From positions 1 to 10,818 of the forward strand of contig JAJDEL010000549.1 of NCBI GenBank assembly GCA_029259835.1: a stretch of DNA of 10,818 nt. Direction: 5' to 3'. This stretch comes from Planctomicrobium sp. GTDB lineage: Bacteria > Planctomycetota > Planctomycetia > Planctomycetales > Planctomycetaceae. The notes under the pieces are model-generated. The model made no database searches, was not told where the DNA came from, and saw only the letters and a list, made by a program, of their open reading frames with translations. Below are positions 6,641 to 10,818 of this stretch, piece after piece (position 1 is the stretch's first letter; each line of letters opens with the position of its first letter). The translations under genes and the position numbers were made by a program.

Positions 6641-7702
6641 TCAAAATCCATCTCGGCAAGCCAATTCGCTGAGGACTCCCTGCACGACAGGTTGTGGGCA
6701 GGACCAGACGAGGAAGAACATGGCTTCTCGCACGGCCAGTTCCGCCGCGTGTCCTTTCATAAAACCGGCACCTTTCGTGATGGTCAAAGCGGCCTGAGTG
6801 ATCCGTAAGGCCAATGAGTTTGACCGTTGCCGAATCATAGTTGCTGAGAGTTGTGGTTCGTCGCTTGCGATTCCAAGGCTGGCCTTGCCAATGTCCTCGC
6901 GGAGGGATTCAACGTCATGTTGAAACGCTGAGACGTTTTCTTTCAAGTTTGGTCGACTCTCTGCTTCCTCTTGAATCAGAGCAAGTGACCGAGCCGAAAC
7001 ACCCAAGGCCAGCGTTGATGTTGTTAACGAACCGGCACCACCTCCGACTCCTTGGCTCATCACTCCTTCGACAGGTCCAGCCAGCAAGTATTTCTTCGGG
7101 ATACGAACATTCTTGAGATCAATCGATGTCGTCTCTGCCGCAGTCAGAGACATCAACTCGACCTTGGGGTGAATGGAAATTCCATCGAGATCGCAGGGCA
7201 TCGCGATTAAAACCTGCAATCCATCATCACAGGTTCCTCCAGTCACAATATGATCAGCGGCGATTGCGCCGGTGACCCAAGGGATCATGCCATTCAAAAT
7301 GAAATGATCACCTCGCTGCTCAACACGAACCATCGGCTTGGCAATGTGCTGCCGAGATGTCGTCAGGTGCGAAATTCCGACCGTGGCGAAACTCTCTCCA
7401 CTCGCAAGCCTGGGCAGCAGTTCGGCTTTGATTTCCTCATTGCTTGACCCAACGATGCGCTGACAGGCTCCATTCCTCTGAGTGAGCGCAAAGCAGGTCG
7501 TGAGACAAGCGGTTGCAAGTCTCTCGTAGCCGGTCACACATTCGGACTCACTGACAGGCTGCCCGCCGTACTCCTCTGGAATCACCCAGCCCAGCACGCC
7601 TGATTCCGCGAGCCAGTCGAACTGCTGCGTCGGCCAGTTTTGTGCGGCATCGACATCCATAGCTGTCGCCGCCAGTTTTTCGAGGAGTTCGTTGAAGGAC
7701 AC
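6641..7702 (-). CDS. Acyl-CoA-dehydrogenase-like flavoprotein lacking the usual catalytic glutamate
   Basis: A 353-residue protein with the acyl-CoA dehydrogenase fold: an N-terminal helical domain ending in IPEEYGG (41-47), a middle beta domain with ATVGISHLTTSRQH (106-119) and WVTGAIAADH (142-151) at the FAD-contacting positions, VRIPKKYLL, and a C-terminal helical bundle. Near the end, REAMFFLVWSCPQPV aligns with the RDAxxxxIYEGTxxI segment of MCAD, putting S334 where MCAD has its catalytic Glu376. It may therefore take its base from elsewhere in the fold, or may not be a standard dehydrogenase; flavin-dependent monooxygenases of the same fold also lack this Glu. The substrate is unknown. 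The start is a GTG; no other in-frame start lies upstream before a stop, and the ATG at codon 15 would remove conserved-looking helix. No strong ribosome site is seen. It is upstream of glgA by about 140 bp on the same strand, which may be chance. Confidence 0.82.
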   Translation of the reverse strand: MSFNELLEKLAATAMDVDAAQNWPTQQFDWLAESGVLGWVIPEEYGGQPVSESECVTGYERLATACLTTCFALTQRNGACQRIVGSSNEEIKAELLPRLASGESFATVGISHLTTSRQHIAKPMVRVEQRGDHFILNGMIPWVTGAIAADHIVTGGTCDDGLQVLIAMPCDLDGISIHPKVELMSLTAAETTSIDLKNVRIPKKYLLAGPVEGVMSQGVGGGAGSLTTSTLALGVSARSLALIQEEAESRPNLKENVSAFQHDVESLREDIGKASLGIASDEPQLSATMIRQRSNSLALRITQAALTITKGAGFMKGHAAELAVREAMFFLVWSCPQPVVQGVLSELACRDGF

Positions 7703-7945
7703 GTTCGGATCTATCTGGTCAAGGGAATGCGAATCAGTTGTGGTTCAACACTCTCTACATTGTCTGAGAACCGATCAACCAATGCAATTCATGGCATCTA
7801 TGGACAAAACCGAACGTAGAAACCTTTCTTGATATGAAGCAACACTGTCCCATCGCTTGGAAGCGAGACGCTGTTTCCATAACCTATTGCTTGTGAATAA
7901 TGAAAATTGCTGCGGCAAAAACCAACTTCTTAAACATAAAGCGGA
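7703..7945. other. Divergent intergenic region
   Basis: This 243-bp gap separates the GTG of the acyl-CoA-dehydrogenase-like gene (minus) from the HAD gene (plus), so it should carry promoters for both. I see only weak matches: TTGGAA at 7857-7862 and TAACCT at 7880-7885, spaced 17 nt, could drive the HAD gene. A 5-bp hairpin overlapping this site (TCGCT/AGCGA) is too short to call. I find no riboswitch or RNA gene. Confidence 0.4.
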
Positions 7946-7946
7946 G
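7943..7946 (+). promoter_or_regulatory. Ribosome binding site of the HAD hydrolase gene
   Basis: GGAG lies 8 nt before the GTG at 7955 and overlaps the alternative GTG at 7946, so it supports the downstream start. Confidence 0.5.
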
Positions 7947-7954
7947 TGAGTAAG

Positions 7955-8833
7955 GTGTCTGAATTGGGACTCGCGAATTTCAAAAAAGAACGTGACTTTC
8001 TGATCGGGATCGATTCCGATGGCTGTGCTTTCGATTCGATGGAGATTAAGCACAAGGAATGTTTCATTCCGAATTTCATCAACCACTTCAACTTGCAGCC
8101 GATTTCCAAATACGCCCGCGAAGCGGCTGAATTCACGAACCTCTACTCCAAAACGCGTGGTGCGAATCGCTTCCCGGCATATTTACTTGCCTTGGAACTG
8201 CTCGCCGAACGTCCGGAAGTTCAGCGCCGCAATGCGAAACTCCCGCAGCTACAAGGTGTTCGCGACTGGGTCGAACGCGAATCAAAACTCGGTACGAAAA
8301 CGATTGGACCTGAGTCAGAAAAGACTGGCGACCCCGATCTCAAGCAAGCTTACGCCTGGTCGAAGGCTGTTGACGAGAACATCAATGAGATGGTCCACGG
8401 AGTTCCACCGTTTCCAGGTGTTCGTGAAGCACTTCAAAAAATGGGTGAGCAAGCCGATCTGGTCGTTTGCTCCGCGACTCCGAACGGAGCGTTGCAAAAG
8501 GAATGGACCGAGCACGATATCGATCAGTATGTGAAATCGATTTGTGGTCAGGAAGCGGGAAGCAAAACGGAATCGCTCACGACTTGCAAAGAAATGGGTT
8601 ACGACCCTGAGAAAATGTTGATGATCGGTGACGCCCCTGGCGATATGAAAGCCGCATTGGCTGTCGGCGCGTTGTTTTATCCAATCAACCCTGGTCACGA
8701 AGAAGAATCTTGGGTCCGCTTCCTCGACGAAGCCTGTGACCGCTTCTTCGCTGGGACCTACGCCGGAGAGTTTCAGAAAAAAGTGATCGCCGAGTTCGAC
8801 ACCTTTCTGCCTGAACAACCTCCGTGGAAGTGA
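7955..8833 (+). CDS. HAD-superfamily hydrolase, function unknown
   Basis: A 292-residue HAD-type phosphohydrolase. Motif I is GIDSDGCAFD (D20 nucleophile, D22 acid/base), motif II is LVVCSAT (S173), motif III a lysine in GSKTES (K204), and motif IV MIGDAPGDMKAA (D226 and D230, magnesium ligands), so the catalytic set is complete. About 125 residues lie between motifs I and II, a large C1-type helical cap with many charged residues; this cap normally sets substrate choice. The third residue of motif I, Ser rather than Phe or Leu, is a little unusual. There is no signal peptide. The substrate cannot be told; phosphoglycolate-phosphatase-like or beta-phosphoglucomutase-like activity is possible. 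The start is GTG at 7955, placed by the GGAG site; a GTG at 7946 would add three residues. It is followed by a hairpin element and then the response regulator, 107 bp away, so co-transcription is possible but not shown. Confidence 0.88.
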   Translation: MSELGLANFKKERDFLIGIDSDGCAFDSMEIKHKECFIPNFINHFNLQPISKYAREAAEFTNLYSKTRGANRFPAYLLALELLAERPEVQRRNAKLPQLQGVRDWVERESKLGTKTIGPESEKTGDPDLKQAYAWSKAVDENINEMVHGVPPFPGVREALQKMGEQADLVVCSATPNGALQKEWTEHDIDQYVKSICGQEAGSKTESLTTCKEMGYDPEKMLMIGDAPGDMKAALAVGALFYPINPGHEEESWVRFLDEACDRFFAGTYAGEFQKKVIAEFDTFLPEQPPWK

Positions 8834-8848
8834 GAGTTGAGTGAAATC

Positions 8849-8874
8849 GCCGCACACCTGAAGTGTGCGGCTAA
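8849..8874 (+). repeat. 3' hairpin element, copy B, after the HAD gene
   Basis: Arms GCCGCACAC (8849-8857) and GTGTGCGGC (8863-8871) pair perfectly over 9 bp around the loop CTGAA, followed by TAA. It begins 15 nt after the stop codon. It shares TGAAGTG and GCTAA with the copy at 1545, and arm pattern, spacing and GGCTAA with the copy at 9677. There is no T-tract on either strand. Confidence 0.75.
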
Positions 8875-8940
8875 TCGTGCTGTGCTCTTCAAGATTGAGT
8901 GATAAGTTCGCGAGAATTGATCAGTGAGGCAACTGAGAAA

Positions 8941-9660
8941 ATGTCGAACGAGAAAAAACGAATACTTATTGTTGAAGATGAAGAAGCCATTGCGAACGGA
9001 CTACGGTTCAATATGGAAGCTGAAGGGTACGAACCGGTCGTGCTGGGAGACGGTCCATCGACGCTGAGCTATTTCGAAGAAAACTCTCACGATGTTGATC
9101 TGATTATTCTCGATCTCATGCTGCCAGGGATGAGTGGGTACGAAATCTGTCGAGCAGTCCGTGAACGCGACCAGACAGTGCCGATTATCATTTTGAGTGC
9201 ACGAACCCTCAGTGAAGACAAATCACACGCGTTCGATTGTGGCACCGATCAGTACATTACGAAACCGTTCGCTCTGCCGGAGTTGCTCAGCCGCGTGCGA
9301 CAACTTCTGAAACGTCAACGGGTCGAACCGCCGCCGAAGCATGCTGTTGAAATTGAGGATTTTCAAATCGGAAATGTTCACATCAATTTCAAGACCTTCG
9401 AAGTCACCAGCCCTGAAGAGAAGCATCATCTCACGACAATGGAGATGCAATTGCTGCGGTACTTCATTGAAAATGAGTCCGATGTTCTTTCGCGGTCGAA
9501 GATCCTCAGAGATGTCTGGGAGCAGGGAGCCGAAGTGACATCGCGAACCATCGACAACTTCGTAATGCGGTTGCGGAAATATATCGAAGAAGACCCCAGC
9601 AACCCCCGGCACTTGCTTTCCGTTCGTGGAACCGGCTATCGCTTCGTCGCGGAGCCTTGA
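8941..9660 (+). CDS. OmpR/PhoB-family two-component response regulator
   Basis: A 239-residue DNA-binding regulator. The receiver domain (about 6-122) has the acidic pair E12-D13 in IVEDEE, the phosphoacceptor D58 in IILDLMLPGMSG, S86 in ILSARTL and the switch lysine K108 in ITKPF. After a short linker, the winged-helix domain (about 135-239) has TTMEMQLLRYF, a recognition helix in TSRTIDNFVMRLRKY, and the closing VRGTGYRFVAEP hairpin. All key residues are kept, so phosphorylation-controlled DNA binding is expected. No histidine kinase lies in the window, so it is an orphan here and its signal is unknown. ATG 8941 is chosen because the receiver begins at once after it; GAGG at 8926-8929 is a slightly distant ribosome site (11 nt). 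A GTG at 8899 would add 14 residues of no receiver character. It is convergent with the next gene across a 57-bp gap holding a hairpin. Confidence 0.95.
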   Translation: MSNEKKRILIVEDEEAIANGLRFNMEAEGYEPVVLGDGPSTLSYFEENSHDVDLIILDLMLPGMSGYEICRAVRERDQTVPIIILSARTLSEDKSHAFDCGTDQYITKPFALPELLSRVRQLLKRQRVEPPPKHAVEIEDFQIGNVHINFKTFEVTSPEEKHHLTTMEMQLLRYFIENESDVLSRSKILRDVWEQGAEVTSRTIDNFVMRLRKYIEEDPSNPRHLLSVRGTGYRFVAEP

Positions 9661-9676
9661 GTAGCGATTTTGTTTT

Positions 9677-9702
9677 GCCGGACACTTAAAGTGTCCGGCT
9701 AA
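9677..9702 (+). repeat. 3' hairpin element, copy C, between convergent genes
   Basis: Arms GCCGGACAC (9677-9685) and GTGTCCGGC (9691-9699) pair over 9 bp, plus a T-A pair closing a TAA loop, followed by TAA. It begins 16 nt after the response regulator stop and ends 18 nt from the stop of the convergent gene, so it could serve both. Relative to copy B the fifth base pair is swapped from C-G to G-C, a compensatory change. It has no downstream T-tract; a TTTTGTTTT run lies on its 5' side on the plus strand. Confidence 0.75.
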
Positions 9703-9717
9703 AGAGCGGACTCACAC

Positions 9718-10818
9718 TTACGGAACCAACTGCACTGGCACGGCTCTCTGTACGCGGATCACATCTTTTCCAAGTTTCGGATCGAAGCGACGGTTTCCAA
9801 TAATACCGGTCGGTTTCCCGATCCACTCGCGAATGCGAGTGCCTTCAGCCGCTTCAAGATACGCCAGCAGACGTCCATCAGGAGCGACAAGTGCGTACCG
9901 AGGAAACCTGGGGTAGCCTGCAACATTTTTGACTATTCCAGCTCCGTTGAGCCGGGGAGTGACTGCTGAACCAATCGTTTTTCCCGGCTCTGTTGGAAGT
10001 TGTGGTCCTTCGACAGGAATCCCAGTTGAAGTTGTCTCGCTCAAAGTGCCGAGTTGCATATTCACGAGTTCCTGATCTCGTTGTGCCGATTCTGCAGAGA
10101 CTCGAATGAATTTTTGATAGTGACTCAGAATGTCACGGCGGCGCTTGAGAACGTCCATTCGTTTTTGAATGAGCGCAGCAATTGTTTCGTCAGCCCCTTT
10201 GCCGAGTCGTTGGTACTCAAATTCAATCGAATTCAAATTCCACTCGGTAGGTTCCTTTTGCATCATCGCAGCGTAAACCCTGTCGATGCGGTCTAGCTCG
10301 TCATACAACATTTTTCGGCGGGCAATTTCTCGCTCGTTTTCTTTCGTGATTGCGGCTTCAGCTTCTTTCTTTTTATTGACGAACGACGGACGATGAGCAG
10401 GTGGCACCTGAAATGGGTCTTGGGCGATTTGCTGGCGAATGCTCGCGTCGACAGGGACAAGAAACTCCCCTTTGATCCAGCGAAACTCTTGCGGTGGTGG
10501 AACTATTTTTAACATGCGAACAGAACCTCGCGTCATCTTCAGCGTTTCTTCGCCGAGAATCGTGACTTCGTCCCCGTTCGAGAGTTCGCGCCCGTAGTAG
10601 GAGTGTTCGTTACTGACCTGGCTTCCAATGCGCACAATCGCGCGTGCTGGTCGTCCATTTTGCGGAGCGACTTGCACAACGCCACGACCTCCACCAATTT
10701 TTTTGATGAGGCTGGCATCGATCCAGCTGATGCTCCCTTTCGGTGGAGTAATCATGAACCAGCCACCGTGATCATGACGATTCACGGTAACGATATCTTT
10801 CAGTTTCACATGACCAGT
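9718..10818 (-). CDS. SH3-domain and coiled-coil protein, N-terminus cut by window edge
   Basis: About 366 residues are visible; the frame stays open to base 10818. The in-frame GTG at 10807-10809 is preceded by codons for T-G-H and reads as the inside of an SH3-like fold, so the true start, perhaps with a signal peptide, lies outside the window. The first 40 residues (VTVNRHDHGGWFMITPPKG then SISWID) look like a bacterial SH3 domain, followed by a second small beta segment to about 110. Residues about 150-255 are rich in Lys, Arg, Glu and Gln and should form a coiled coil. After a Pro/Thr-rich linker, the last 85 residues (RYALVAPDGRLLAYLE, VQRAVPVQLVP) form another beta-rich domain, possibly OB- or SH3-like. 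No catalytic motif is seen. Proteins of this type may act in the cell envelope, binding wall or surface polymers, but here that is only inference. It is convergent with the response regulator. Confidence 0.7.
   Translation of the reverse strand, partial: TGHVKLKDIVTVNRHDHGGWFMITPPKGSISWIDASLIKKIGGGRGVVQVAPQNGRPARAIVRIGSQVSNEHSYYGRELSNGDEVTILGEETLKMTRGSVRMLKIVPPPQEFRWIKGEFLVPVDASIRQQIAQDPFQVPPAHRPSFVNKKKEAEAAITKENEREIARRKMLYDELDRIDRVYAAMMQKEPTEWNLNSIEFEYQRLGKGADETIAALIQKRMDVLKRRRDILSHYQKFIRVSAESAQRDQELVNMQLGTLSETTSTGIPVEGPQLPTEPGKTIGSAVTPRLNGAGIVKNVAGYPRFPRYALVAPDGRLLAYLEAAEGTRIREWIGKPTGIIGNRRFDPKLGKDVIRVQRAVPVQLVP

Noticed and set aside
7853..7866. Short palindrome TCGCT/AGCGA upstream of the HAD gene
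   Set aside because: Five pairs with a four-base loop is expected by chance in a window this size, and there is no supporting context.
8315..8857. A 180-codon open frame antisense to the HAD gene
   Set aside because: It mirrors the coding strand of a gene with intact catalytic motifs and has no domain of its own.

Overview
The window looks like a piece of a Planctomycetes chromosome, probably family Planctomycetaceae or a close relative. This rests on mid-range GC judged by eye, weak or absent Shine-Dalgarno sites before several genes, an LPS-type lipid A pathway, and the style of the secreted-type SH3/coiled-coil protein at the right end. The assignment is inferred from protein character, not from a marker gene. 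I see no rRNA, tRNA, CRISPR array, insertion sequence or phage gene; this is mostly chromosomal housekeeping and metabolic DNA.

Layout. (1) 1-2735, plus strand: the 3' part of lpxC, then lpxA, then a Gfo/Idh/MocA-type NAD-dependent sugar dehydrogenase. The first two genes are early lipid A steps. The third sits where some bacteria keep gnnA (UDP-GlcNAc 3-dehydrogenase), so it may modify the LpxA substrate, but no gnnB aminotransferase is in view. (2) 2776-7702, minus strand, read right to left: an acyl-CoA-dehydrogenase-like flavoprotein without the usual catalytic glutamate, then glycogen synthase glgA, then a 728-residue GH57 glycosidase/transglycosidase. glgA and the GH57 gene form an alpha-glucan (glycogen) pair. 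(3) 7955-9660, plus strand: a HAD-superfamily hydrolase with a large helical cap, then an OmpR/PhoB-type response regulator with no partner kinase in the window. (4) 9718-10818, minus strand: a protein with an SH3-like domain, a coiled coil and a C-terminal beta-rich domain. It is cut by the right edge of the window.

The most interesting non-coding signal is a small family of three hairpins, each 15-29 nt after the stop codon of a plus-strand gene (after lpxA, the HAD gene and the response regulator). All have the same orientation and end in GCTAA. Their stems differ in sequence, but the changes largely preserve base pairing, which argues for selection on a DNA or RNA hairpin. None has a T-tract, so they are not textbook intrinsic terminators. 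Otherwise the window is fairly ordinary, and I find no convincing multi-gene system that is new.
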